From Tessaracoccus lapidicaptus (GTDB taxonomy: Bacteria; Actinomycetota; Actinomycetes; Propionibacteriales; Propionibacteriaceae): DNA of 64,000 nt. The stretch covers positions 186,001-250,000 of the forward strand of contig NZ_MBQD01000021.1 in the NCBI RefSeq assembly GCF_001693815.1. Direction: 5' to 3'. The position numbers and the translations under genes were made by a program. Below, piece after piece: positions 55,402 through 63,458 of the stretch. Numbering within the stretch: the first letter of the stretch is position 1; each line of letters starts with the position of its first letter. The notes beneath the pieces were generated by a model that ran no database searches, was not told the DNA's origin, and saw nothing but the letters and a program-made list of their open reading frames with translations.

Positions 55402-56781
55402 ATGCCACGTCCTAGCCGCCGTCAGCTGCTCACGGCGTTCGCCGTCGCCGCTGTGGGGCCGCTGGCCGCCTGCACGGGCACCCCGTCCCCGGGGCCGTCG
55501 TCGCCGACCAGCCCGTCGCCGTCGCCGAGCGGCCTGCCCTTCGGGCTCGTCACCCCCTCGCGGGTGGAGGCCGTCGTCTTCGACGGCGCGTTCGGCGTCG
55601 GCTACGTGGAGGCCGCGGCGGCCACCATGAGCGCGAACCATCCGGGCGTCACCGTCCGGGTCCGCCCGGTCCAGGACATCATCGCCGTCGTGGAACCCCG
55701 CCTGGCCGAGGGCGGCACCCCGCCCGATCTGGTCGACAACTCCGGCGCCCGCCTGCTCCCGGTGGCGAAGCTGGCTGACCAGTTCGCCGAGCTCGACGAC
55801 CTCATGGACTCGGCCTCCCTGGACGGCGGGGTGCTGCGGGACACCCTGCAGCACGACGTGCTCGCCACCGGCACGTTCAACGACCGGCTCATCGCCCTCA
55901 ACTACGCCCTCAGCGTGTTCGGGCTCTGGCACTCGGCCGCGGACTTCGCCGCCGCGGGGTGGGAGGTGCCGCGCACCTGGGACCGCATGTTCGAGCTCGG
56001 CGCGGCCGCGAAGGAGCAGGGCCGGTTCTTGTTCGCGTGGGGCGACGAGGCCGCCGACTACTACCAGGAGCTGGCCATCGCGTCAGCGGTCAAGGAGGGC
56101 GGTCACGAGGTACGGATCGCCCTCGATTCCCTGGCCGAGGGGGCCTGGTCCCATCCGGCCGTCACCGGGGTCCTCGAGCAGCTCGAGGCGATCGTCGCGG
56201 CGGGCTTCGTGGTCCACCGCGGGGACTACCTGGCGGCCCAGGCGTCCTGGCTGAAGGACCGCGCCGCCCTGCTGTATCCGGCCGGATCCTGGCTCCCGAC
56301 GGAGATGTCCGAGCAGATCCCCGCCGACTACGAGTTGAGCGTGGCGCCGGTCCCGACCCTGACCGCGGCGCCCGTCCTGCCGCACGCCGCCGTCCACGCG
56401 ACCCCGACGGAGCAGTTCCTCGTGCCGCGGCGCGCATCCAACGTCGCGGGCGCGTTCGAGCTCCTGCGCACCATGCTGACGCGGGAGGCGGCCACCGAGT
56501 TCTCCCGCGAGCATCTGGTGCCGACGATCGTGCGAGAGAGCGTCCCGGCGGACGTGACGGACACGGCGCTCACGTCGCAGGCCAGGCTGCTGGCGGACGC
56601 CGGCGCCAACGTCTTCTCGTGGCGGTTCGTCGCCCACTACGGGCTGAGCGGCGAATCGAATGTCGCCTGGGCGGACTTCCTGTCCGGCCAGATCACGGCC
56701 TCCGTGCTCGCGGCACGGTTGCAGACCCTCGCGAACCGGGTTCGCAACGACCCAGCGGTGGAGCGCTACGCCGTCGAGTGA
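55402..56781 (+). CDS. Carbohydrate ABC transporter substrate-binding lipoprotein (NgcE-like)
   Basis: 459 residues. N-terminal signal PSRRQLLTAFAVAAVGPLAAC has a twin Arg and a lipobox with Cys24, then a Ser/Pro-rich linker (TPSPGPSSPTSPSPSPS). The body is a type 1 sugar-binding protein most similar in motifs (FGLWHSAADF, WDRMFELGAAAKEQG, LLYPAGSWLPTEM) to N-acetylglucosamine/chitobiose-binding NgcE. ATG 55402 has GGAAGG upstream; a GTG at 55396 is possible. No permease or ATPase genes flank it, so it works with components encoded elsewhere or is a relic. Confidence 0.8.
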   Translation: MPRPSRRQLLTAFAVAAVGPLAACTGTPSPGPSSPTSPSPSPSGLPFGLVTPSRVEAVVFDGAFGVGYVEAAAATMSANHPGVTVRVRPVQDIIAVVEPRLAEGGTPPDLVDNSGARLLPVAKLADQFAELDDLMDSASLDGGVLRDTLQHDVLATGTFNDRLIALNYALSVFGLWHSAADFAAAGWEVPRTWDRMFELGAAAKEQGRFLFAWGDEAADYYQELAIASAVKEGGHEVRIALDSLAEGAWSHPAVTGVLEQLEAIVAAGFVVHRGDYLAAQASWLKDRAALLYPAGSWLPTEMSEQIPADYELSVAPVPTLTAAPVLPHAAVHATPTEQFLVPRRASNVAGAFELLRTMLTREAATEFSREHLVPTIVRESVPADVTDTALTSQARLLADAGANVFSWRFVAHYGLSGESNVAWADFLSGQITASVLAARLQTLANRVRNDPAVERYAVE

Positions 56782-56784
56782 GGG

Positions 56785-58398
56785 TCAGCGCCGCCGGCCG
56801 GTGCCGAAGATCCCCCGGACGATCTCGCGTCCGGCCGTGCGGACGAGGTCGCGGAAGACTGCGGACTTGGTGACCTGCTGGATCAACCCCGGATTCTCCC
56901 GCTCGTAGCGGCGGCGTGCGGCCTCCTCCGCGCGGGCCTCACGTTCGCGCCGCGCCAACTCCTTCTCGGCCGCAGCCATCTCCTTCTCCGCCTCTTCCCG
57001 GCGGCGCCGCTCCTCCTCGGCCCGGGCCTCGGCCTCAGCGGCCGCGGCTCCCTCGGCCAGCTGGCGGGTCAGCACTTCGTAGGCCGACTGCCGGTCCAGC
57101 GGCGTGCCGTACCGCGCCATCAGCGCGGACTGCTCGACGCCGGCCCTCAGGTGGTCGGGGTCGGTCGGCCCCATCCGCGACTCGGGCGCGAAGATGCGCG
57201 TCCAGGCCACCGGCGTCGGCGCACCCCGCTCGCTCATGACGGTGACGACGGCCTCCCCGATCCCGAGCTGCTGCAGGACCTCCTCGAGGTCGTAGTCGGA
57301 CGTCGGGTAGGTCGACACGGTGGCCCGCAGCGCCTTGGCGTCGTTGGGGGTGTGGGCGCGCAGCTGATGCTGCACCCGCGATCCGAGCTGCGCCAACACG
57401 TCGTCGGGGACGTCCTTCGGGGTCTGGGTGACGAAGAAGATGCCGACCCCCTTGGACCGGATGAGACGCACCGTCTGCGTGATGGCGTCGAGGAACGCGT
57501 CGGAGGCGTCGTTGAAGAGCAGGTGGGCTTCGTCGAAGAAGAACACGAGCTTCGGCCGGTCGAGGTCGCCCACCTCCGGCAGGGACGAGAAGAGGTCGGC
57601 GAGGAGCCACATCAGGAACGTCGAGAACAGCGCCGGCTTGCTCGCCAACTGGGGCAGCTCGAGCAGGGACACGACGCCGCGGCCGTCCGGCGCGACGCGG
57701 AGCAGGTCCGCCGGATCGAACTCCGGCTCGCCGAAGAAGGCGTCCCCGCCCTGGTCGGCGAGCGTGACCAGGGAGCGCAGGATGACGCCCGCGGTCGCCG
57801 TCGAGACGCCGCCGATCCCCTTGAGCTCCGGCTTGCCCTCGTCCGACGTCAGGTACTTCAGCAGCTCGACGAGATCCTTGAGATCCAGCAGCGCCAGACC
57901 CGCCTTGTCCGCGTAGTGGAACACCAGGCCCAGCGACGACTCCTGGACCTTGTTCAGGTCGAGGATCTTCGACAGCAGGATGGGGCCGAACGACGACACC
58001 GTCGCCCGGATCGGCACGCCGACCCCTTCGCCGCCCAGCGAGAAGAACTCGCAGGGGTACGCCCTCGGCTGCCAGTCCTGGCCCTGCTTGGCGACCCGGG
58101 CCAGGAGCTTCTCCGACGGCTCCGCCGGGGTGGCCATCCCGCTGAGGTCGCCCTTGATGTCGGCGGCGAACACGGGGACGCCGGCGGCGCTGAGCGCCTC
58201 GGCCAGCACCTGGAGGGTGACGGTCTTGCCGGTGCCGGTGGCGCCCGCGACGAGGCCGTGCCGGTTGAACATCGACAGGGGGATCCGGATGCGGGCGTCC
58301 ACCACCGGCTCCTCGTCGTGCAGCACGCCCAGCGTGACCGACGGGGCTTCGAACGCGTAGCCGGTGGTGATGGTCTCGATCAGGGCCTCGTTACTCAC
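56785..58398 (-). CDS. HerA-like (DUF853) ATPase
   Basis: 537 residues. Walker A GATGTGKTVTLQVLA near residue 55, AADIKGDLSG, Walker B LVFFFDEAHLLF, TVRLIRSKGVGIFFVTQTP and arginine-finger region LGSRVQHQLRA; the last 120 residues are an Ala/Glu/Arg-rich coiled coil. Matches the DUF853 branch of HerA/FtsK-type hexameric ATPases, whose role is unclear (possibly DNA handling or anti-phage). GTG 58398 follows CAGAGT 6 nt upstream. No NurA nuclease is adjacent. Confidence 0.85.
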   Translation of the reverse strand: MSNEALIETITTGYAFEAPSVTLGVLHDEEPVVDARIRIPLSMFNRHGLVAGATGTGKTVTLQVLAEALSAAGVPVFAADIKGDLSGMATPAEPSEKLLARVAKQGQDWQPRAYPCEFFSLGGEGVGVPIRATVSSFGPILLSKILDLNKVQESSLGLVFHYADKAGLALLDLKDLVELLKYLTSDEGKPELKGIGGVSTATAGVILRSLVTLADQGGDAFFGEPEFDPADLLRVAPDGRGVVSLLELPQLASKPALFSTFLMWLLADLFSSLPEVGDLDRPKLVFFFDEAHLLFNDASDAFLDAITQTVRLIRSKGVGIFFVTQTPKDVPDDVLAQLGSRVQHQLRAHTPNDAKALRATVSTYPTSDYDLEEVLQQLGIGEAVVTVMSERGAPTPVAWTRIFAPESRMGPTDPDHLRAGVEQSALMARYGTPLDRQSAYEVLTRQLAEGAAAAEAEARAEEERRRREEAEKEMAAAEKELARREREARAEEAARRRYERENPGLIQQVTKSAVFRDLVRTAGREIVRGIFGTGRRR

Positions 58399-58425
58399 CG
58401 TCCTACTCTGGCACAGCCCAGCCGC

Positions 58426-58431
58426 TAGGGT
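58426..58431 (+). promoter_or_regulatory. Candidate -10 box of the small conserved gene at 58438
   Basis: TAGGGT, GGGGCC, then the GTG start at 58438. Confidence 0.45.
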
Positions 58432-58437
58432 GGGGCC

Positions 58438-58731
58438 GTGATCTTCAAGCGAGTAGGCGACTCCCGCCCGTACCCGGACCACGGCTACACCCAGAAGCAG
58501 TGGATCGCGATCGCCCCGCATCAGGTCCGGCTGGACGAGCTGGTCACCACAAAGCGGACCCTGGACCTGGAGGCGCTCTTGGAGGAGGACTCCACGTTCT
58601 ACGGGGACCTGTTCGCGCATGTCGTGTCCTACCGCGGCGAGCTGTACCTGGAGGACGGCCTCCACCGCGCCCTGCGCGCCGCACTCCAACAGAGGCAGAC
58701 GATGCACGCCCGCGTGCTGGAGCTGACGTAA
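58438..58731 (+). CDS. Conserved actinobacterial small protein, possible ParB-like fold
   Basis: 97 residues: YPDHGYTQKQWIAI, VRLDELVTTKRTLDLEALL, and YLEDGLHRALRAALQQRQ. The DGLHR piece resembles the ParB/Srx motif DG-x-H-R, but this is only suggestive. Similar proteins are widely conserved in actinobacteria directly before a LytR_C gene, as here (28 nt apart), and are sometimes annotated as VapB-like without clear basis. Function unknown. Confidence 0.75.
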   Translation: MIFKRVGDSRPYPDHGYTQKQWIAIAPHQVRLDELVTTKRTLDLEALLEEDSTFYGDLFAHVVSYRGELYLEDGLHRALRAALQQRQTMHARVLELT

Positions 58732-58759
58732 CAGTCCCCGACCAGAGGAAAGAACACCC

Positions 58760-59290
58760 GTGCGCATCTTCCGGCTCATCGCCACCCCGATCCTGCTGCT
58801 CAGCCTGCTGGGCCTGCTCGTCTGGGGTGCGACGTGGGGGTGGAAGGCGCTGACCGAGCCGCTACCGTCGCCGTCGCCGACGCCGTGCGTGATGGAGCCG
58901 GCGGAGATCGTGACCGTCCGCGACGTGACCGTGCGCATCTACAACGGCGGCTTCACCAGCGGGCTGGCCAACCGCGTCGGGAACCAGCTCACGGAGGCGG
59001 GCTTCGACGTCGCCCGCGTCACCAACACCGAGGAACGCGTCACCGGCACCGTGATCCGCGCGAACCGGCGTGAGACCCCGCAGATCCGGCTGGCTGCCTC
59101 CTACTTCGTCGAGCCGGTCATCCAGTACGACGATCGGGTGGACGGCGTCGTCGACATCCTCGTCGGCACGGACTTCGCCGGCTTCTCGGAGGCCCCGTTC
59201 GCCCAGGTGAGCTCCACGGACGGCCAGCTGTGCCGGGTCCCGACGCCGTCGGCGAGCGCCCCGGAACCGTCGCCGTCGCCCAGCTCCTGA
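58760..59290 (+). CDS. LytR C-terminal domain (LytR_C) membrane protein
   Basis: 176 residues: one N-terminal membrane helix (about 5-28), Pro/Ser linker, and a LytR_C domain (VTVRIYNGGFTSGLANRVGNQL, FDVARVTNTE, RLAASYFV, DILVGTDFAGF), ending in a Ser/Pro/Ala tail. No LCP catalytic domain is present, so it may be an accessory envelope protein. GTG start with AGGAAAG upstream; same operon as the small protein before it. Confidence 0.82.
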   Translation: MRIFRLIATPILLLSLLGLLVWGATWGWKALTEPLPSPSPTPCVMEPAEIVTVRDVTVRIYNGGFTSGLANRVGNQLTEAGFDVARVTNTEERVTGTVIRANRRETPQIRLAASYFVEPVIQYDDRVDGVVDILVGTDFAGFSEAPFAQVSSTDGQLCRVPTPSASAPEPSPSPSS

Positions 59291-59300
59291 GTCTGCACAC

Positions 59301-59340
59301 GTTGAGGGCCCCCAAACCTGGTGGATCGGGGGCCCTCAAC
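59301..59340. terminator. Strong hairpin after the LytR_C gene
   Basis: GTTGAGGGCCCCC pairs with GGGGGCCCTCAAC over 13 bp around a 14-nt loop. It separates the LytR_C gene from the convergent tRNA gene and could end both transcripts. No T-run follows. Confidence 0.75.
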
Positions 59341-59359
59341 TGGTCCCTCAGGACCGTGG

Positions 59360-59444
59360 CGGTGATGGAGGGATTTGAACCCCCGGTGGGTTGCCCCACA
59401 CCCGCTTTCGAGGCGGGCTCTTTCGGCCGCTCAGACACATCACC
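59360..59444 (-). tRNA. tRNA-Ser (anticodon CGA)
   Basis: 85-nt gene on the minus strand. Acceptor arms GGTGATG/CATCACC with discriminator G, D-arm GAGCGGCCGAAAGAGC, anticodon stem CCCGC/GCGGG with loop CTCGAAA (anticodon CGA, reading UCG), long variable arm GTGGGGCAACCCAC typical of serine tRNA, and GGGTTCAAATCCC T-arm. The 3' CCA is not encoded. Confidence 0.95.
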
Positions 59445-59451
59445 GCCGGAT

Positions 59452-59482
59452 ACTGTACCGGCGGACCCCGGGGTTTGACCAA
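59452..59482 (-). promoter_or_regulatory. Possible tRNA-Ser promoter
   Basis: On the minus strand TTGGTC (59482-59477) and TACAGT (59457-59452) are 19 nt apart, the latter 7 nt before the mature tRNA 5' end. The remaining gap to 59616 shows nothing recognisable. Confidence 0.35.
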
Positions 59483-59616
59483 TTGGCGGCCGGCTCGCGC
59501 GGGCCCGCCCCGGCTGCGCGCCACCCGAGCGTTGAGCCTGATCCACGTCCCGACGCCGAAATTGGACGGCTTGAACGATCCAAGACCTGCCGAGACCAGG
59601 CGCAGGCTCAACCGAC

Positions 59617-59622
59617 TAAGGT
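59617..59622 (+). promoter_or_regulatory. Candidate -10 box of the MFS transporter
   Basis: TAAGGT, GAGCGG, then the GTG at 59629. Confidence 0.45.
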
Positions 59623-59628
59623 GAGCGG

Positions 59629-60810
59629 GTGCGTGACTTCGCGACGCTGATGCGGGCTCCGGGGCTGGCCCACATCCTCATCGCCCAGCTGGCCGCCCGC
59701 TTCCCGGCGGGGATGTATTCGCTCGGCATCCTCATGCACGTCCGGGCCACGCAGGGCAGCTACACCGCCGCCGGTCTCGTCCTCGCGGCGTTCTCGATCG
59801 GTATGGCGGTCGCCGGCCCCGTCGTGTCGCGGCTGCTCAGCCGGCTGGGCACCTTCCGGGTCCTGACCGCGACCCTCCTCATCTCGGTGACGGCCTTCGC
59901 CCTCCTCGCGCTGCTCCCCCTCCCCCTGGCCGGCGCGATGGCGCTCGCCGGCCTCGGCGGGGCCGCGATGCCGCCGGTGATCCCCGCCGTCCGCACGCTG
60001 TACCCGCAGCTGGCGCCCCAGCACCTGCTGACGGGCCTGTTCAGCCTCGACGCCGCCCTGCAGGAGATCATCTGGATCATCGGCCCCGTGGCGATCACCC
60101 TGCTGGTGGGCACGCTCGGGTCCGGGCCCGCGCTCCTGGTGGTCATCGGCATCCAGATCGTCGGCGGGCTGCTGTTCATCCTGGCCCGACGGGTGCGGCA
60201 GCTGCGCATCCCGCCGACGACGCGGCGGTTCGGCCGCGTCCTGGCCAACCCGTCGGTACTCCTCATGACGGTGACGTCGCTGCTGATGATCGGGGCGTTC
60301 GCGGCGATGGAGGCGGCCATCGTCGCCTCGTTCGGAGACGGTTCCGTGCAAGCCGGCGGCGTGCTGGCGCTGTCGGCCGTCGGATCCCTGATGGGTGGCC
60401 TGGCGGCGGGGAACCGGCCGATCAGCCGCTGGTCCCTGGCCCTGCGCATGCTGGTCGTCGTCGCGGGGTTCGGCCTCGCGGCGATCCTCAGCGGATTCTG
60501 GGGCCTCGCGCTGGCCCTCTTCCTCGCGGGATTCGGGATCGCGCCGGCGCTGGCGGCCGTGTCATCGGTCATCGCCGGCAGCGTCCCGTTCTCGGACACC
60601 GCCGAGGCCTACGGATGGATCGGCACCGGTCAGCTCCTCGGCGCCTCCTTCGGCTCAGCGCTGGCCGGCATCGCCATCGACACCGGGGGCGGCCACGCGG
60701 GCATCCTCGTCGCGGTGGCCATCGCCGGGTCGGCCGCACTCGTGGCGCTGGTGTTCCGCGACGCCCAGCCAGACCTCCGCGGCGGCATCGTGGCCGTCCG
60801 GGAGGGCTAG
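59629..60810 (+). CDS. Major facilitator superfamily transporter
   Basis: 393 residues, about 12 hydrophobic segments in two halves joined by a loop near 185-200 (RRVRQLRIPPTTRRFG). Gly/Ala-rich helices with GMAVAGPVVSRLLSR after the second helix resemble the MFS A-motif region. Substrate not deducible. Stop overlaps the convergent tadA stop by 4 nt. Confidence 0.85.
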   Translation: MRDFATLMRAPGLAHILIAQLAARFPAGMYSLGILMHVRATQGSYTAAGLVLAAFSIGMAVAGPVVSRLLSRLGTFRVLTATLLISVTAFALLALLPLPLAGAMALAGLGGAAMPPVIPAVRTLYPQLAPQHLLTGLFSLDAALQEIIWIIGPVAITLLVGTLGSGPALLVVIGIQIVGGLLFILARRVRQLRIPPTTRRFGRVLANPSVLLMTVTSLLMIGAFAAMEAAIVASFGDGSVQAGGVLALSAVGSLMGGLAAGNRPISRWSLALRMLVVVAGFGLAAILSGFWGLALALFLAGFGIAPALAAVSSVIAGSVPFSDTAEAYGWIGTGQLLGASFGSALAGIAIDTGGGHAGILVAVAIAGSAALVALVFRDAQPDLRGGIVAVREG

Positions 60811-61262
60811 CGCCGGTCGCGGAAGAAGCCGTCGAGCAGGGCGGCGCAGTCGTCGGCCAGGACGCCGGAGGTCACCCGCGGGCGATGGTTGAGCCGCGGG
60901 TCGCGCACGACGTCCCACAGCGAGGCGACCGCGCCGGCCTTCTCGTCGAACGCGCCGAAGACCAGATGGTCGATCCGGCTGGCGACGACGGCCCCGGCGC
61001 ACATGGTGCACGGCTCGAGCGTGACGACCAGCGTGCAGCCGCTCAAGCGCCACTCCCCGATCGTCTCCGCGGCCCTGCGGATGGCCACGATCTCGGCGTG
61101 CGCCGTCGGATCGCCGTGCAGTTCGCGTTCGTTACCTCCGCGACCCAGCACCTGTCCGTCGGGTCCCAGCACCACGGCCCCGATCGGCACGTCGCCGTGC
61201 CGGCCCGCCGCGACCGCCTCGGCGAGCGCCAGGCGCATCGCCGGGTGCCAGCGGGTGGCCAC
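60807..61262 (-). CDS. tadA: tRNA-specific adenosine deaminase
   Basis: 151-residue zinc deaminase that makes inosine at position 34 of tRNA-Arg(ACG). Zinc ligands His55 (with Glu57, HAE) and Cys85/Cys88 in PCTMCAGA. GTG at 61262 shares one base with the preceding TAG (TAGTG), coupling it to the associated acidic protein upstream; an internal ATG (residue 9) is an alternative. Confidence 0.93.
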   Translation of the reverse strand: MATRWHPAMRLALAEAVAAGRHGDVPIGAVVLGPDGQVLGRGGNERELHGDPTAHAEIVAIRRAAETIGEWRLSGCTLVVTLEPCTMCAGAVVASRIDHLVFGAFDEKAGAVASLWDVVRDPRLNHRPRVTSGVLADDCAALLDGFFRDRR

Positions 61263-61855
61263 TAGTCGTCGAAGGCCTCGACGGCGGCGTCGAACTCGGC
61301 CCGGATCTTCAGCTTGGACGCGATGCGGCCGAGGAGCACGTCGGAGTCCTCGTCGTAGTCCGTGGCGATCGACTCCATCTCGAACGCACGCAGCCCGCTG
61401 GCGGCGTACATACCGAGGTCCCCGAGCGGCGCCGGGTCGGCGTCCTCGTCCGGGGGTTCCTCGCCCAGGTAGTCGACGACGTCGCGGGCGATGGGCCAGT
61501 CCGTGGCCGCCGTGGCGTCGGAGAGCAGCACCTCGACGGTGCGGCCGCGCACGCGGCAGATCACGAAGAACTCCCCGGCGACGGACACCCACCCGTCGGC
61601 GCCCGAGTCCCCGGGCAGCCGGCTCAGCTGGGTGATCAGCTCGTCGAGGTCGTTGGCGAGGTCGACATCCAGCGGGACCGCGACGGCCCGGCCGTCCTCG
61701 CGGTAGAGAGCGATGACGAGATCGACCTCGTCCTCGGTGGCATCCTCCAGATCGTCGTACTCGTCGTAGTCGTCGTCGGAGTCCTCCGGCTCGTCGGAGT
61801 CGTCGTCCACGCTGTTGAGGTCGAAGGGCTCAGCGTCCTCGTCAAACACGTCCAC
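61262..61855 (-). CDS. tRNA adenosine deaminase-associated protein
   Basis: 197 residues, strongly acidic: the first 55 are mostly Asp/Glu (DDDSDEPEDSDDDYDEYDD), followed by a globular domain (VDLVIALYREDGRAVAV, ELITQLSRLPGDSG, WPIARDVVDYLG). Matches the actinobacterial family always found beside tadA. Function unknown; the coupling suggests a partner or modulator of TadA. GTG with AAAGGAG upstream. Confidence 0.88.
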   Translation of the reverse strand: MDVFDEDAEPFDLNSVDDDSDEPEDSDDDYDEYDDLEDATEDEVDLVIALYREDGRAVAVPLDVDLANDLDELITQLSRLPGDSGADGWVSVAGEFFVICRVRGRTVEVLLSDATAATDWPIARDVVDYLGEEPPDEDADPAPLGDLGMYAASGLRAFEMESIATDYDEDSDVLLGRIASKLKIRAEFDAAVEAFDD

Positions 61856-61976
61856 GGCTCACTCCTTTCGGTCGGTGCCCGTCCATCCTTGCATGAGTGG
61901 CCACGCGACACACCCTCGGGCCGTGATCTCACCGGCCCGCTTCGCCGCCTGAGGAGGATGTGGGACGCTTAGCGTC

Positions 61977-62618
61977 GTGGAACTCTGCGTCGTCACTCAC
62001 CCCCTCGTCGATCACAAGCTCACGGTCCTGCGGAACAAGCACACGGAGCAGCCGGTGTTCCGGCGGCTCGTCGAGGAGCTCGTGACGCTGCTGGCCTACG
62101 AGGCCACCCGCGGTGTCCGCATCACCGAGACCCGGATCGAGACGCCGGTGACGGCGACGACGGGCGTCAAGCTGGCCCAGCCGGCGCCGCTGGTGGTGCC
62201 GATCCTGCGCGCCGGGCTCGGGATGCTCGACGGCATGCTGCGACTCATGCCCACCGCCGAGGTCGGCTTCCTGGGCATGATCCGCGACGAGGAGACGCTC
62301 CAGCCGGTCACCTACGCGGAGCGCCTGCCGAAGGATCTGTCCGGGCGCCAGTGCTACGTCCTGGACCCGATGCTGGCCACCGGCGGCTCACTCGGCGGAG
62401 CGGTGCAGTACCTCGTCGACCGCGGCGCCGACGACATCACCTGCATCTGCCTGCTGGCCGCCCCCGAGGGGATCGAGAAGCTCAACCGGCTCCTGGCCGA
62501 TCTCGACGTGCCGTGCACGCTGGTCGTCGCCGCCGTTGACGAGCGCCTCAACGAGCACGGCTACATCGTGCCCGGTCTCGGCGATGCCGGCGACCGCCTG
62601 TACGGCCTGGCCGACTGA
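61977..62618 (+). CDS. upp: Uracil phosphoribosyltransferase
   Basis: 213-residue enzyme converting uracil and PRPP to UMP (pyrimidine salvage). Motifs [45 protein letters not shown] (PRPP loop) and [14 protein letters not shown] start by homology; the upstream region has GAGGAGG 20 nt away, too far for a normal site, so initiation is not clear. Confidence 0.96.
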   Translation: MELCVVTHPLVDHKLTVLRNKHTEQPVFRRLVEELVTLLAYEATRGVRITETRIETPVTATTGVKLAQPAPLVVPILRAGLGMLDGMLRLMPTAEVGFLGMIRDEETLQPVTYAERLPKDLSGRQCYVLDPMLATGGSLGGAVQYLVDRGADDITCICLLAAPEGIEKLNRLLADLDVPCTLVVAAVDERLNEHGYIVPGLGDAGDRLYGLAD

Positions 62619-62672
62619 CGGCCTTCGGGGCCCCACGGCCGGGGCGGGTGCCGCGCCCCGGGAGCCGTCGGA

Positions 62673-62678
62673 TACCGT
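62673..62678 (+). promoter_or_regulatory. Candidate -10 box of the YwiC-like gene
   Basis: TACCGT, GACCGG, then the ATG at 62685. Confidence 0.4.
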
Positions 62679-62684
62679 GACCGG

Positions 62685-63446
62685 ATGGCTGGTCTGACGG
62701 CGGGCTGGGTGCCGAAGCAACACGGGGCGTGGGCGATGATCCTCGTGCCCTACCTCGCCGGCCTCGTCATGGCCCGCGACGCCCGCCCGCTGGGCCCCGG
62801 GGACCTCACGCTGGGGCTCACCTGGCTGCTGGGCTACTTCGCCTACAACGCCGCGACCCTCACCCTCAAGGCGCCGGCGCAGCGCCGCACCCGCTACACA
62901 CCTGCGCTGGTCGTCTACGCGGTGGCGGCCGGTGTCTCGGGGCTCGTGACGCTCGCCCTCACCGGGCCGGTGCTCCTGTGGTGGGCGCCGGCCTACGCGG
63001 TCCTGGTCACCTGGGCGCTGTACCTCGCCGCGTCTCGGCGGGAGCGGTCGCTGCAGTCGGGCGTGCTCACCGTCGTCGCGTCCTGCGGACTGATGGCGGT
63101 GCTTCAGCCGTGGGGGGCCGACGACCCCACCCGATGGCGCGACGTGGCCATGATGGTGGTGCTGACCGCGTACTTCGTGGGAACGGTCCTACACGTCAAG
63201 GCACTCATCCGCGAACGCAACGAGCCGGCCTCGGCCGTGCGGTCGCAGGCGTATCACGCGGGCGTGGCGCTCGTGACGGTCGCGGCGGTGGGCGCCGGTT
63301 GGCTGGGATGGTGGTGGCTGACCTGGGCCGCGGCGCTGGCCGCGAGGTCGTTCTGGATGCCGCGCGCGCCCCGCCGCCCCGCCCAGATCGGTGTGATGGA
63401 GATCCTGCTGTCGGCCTGGGCCCTGACCCTGGTGCTCCTGGGCTGA
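62685..63446 (+). CDS. YwiC-like integral membrane protein
   Basis: 253 residues, about 7-8 hydrophobic segments, beginning MAGLTAGWVPKQHGAWAMIL; the PKQHGAWAM motif identifies the YwiC-like family. Function unknown; the B. subtilis relative lies in a nitrate-respiration region. Convergent with menB, 12 nt apart. Confidence 0.85.
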   Translation: MAGLTAGWVPKQHGAWAMILVPYLAGLVMARDARPLGPGDLTLGLTWLLGYFAYNAATLTLKAPAQRRTRYTPALVVYAVAAGVSGLVTLALTGPVLLWWAPAYAVLVTWALYLAASRRERSLQSGVLTVVASCGLMAVLQPWGADDPTRWRDVAMMVVLTAYFVGTVLHVKALIRERNEPASAVRSQAYHAGVALVTVAAVGAGWLGWWWLTWAAALAARSFWMPRAPRRPAQIGVMEILLSAWALTLVLLG

Positions 63447-63458
63447 GCGCCCGGAACC

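Noticed and set aside
61970-61975. TAGCGT as a leaderless -10 box for upp
   Set aside because: Only one base separates it from the GTG, too close for the 6-7 nt seen at other genes.
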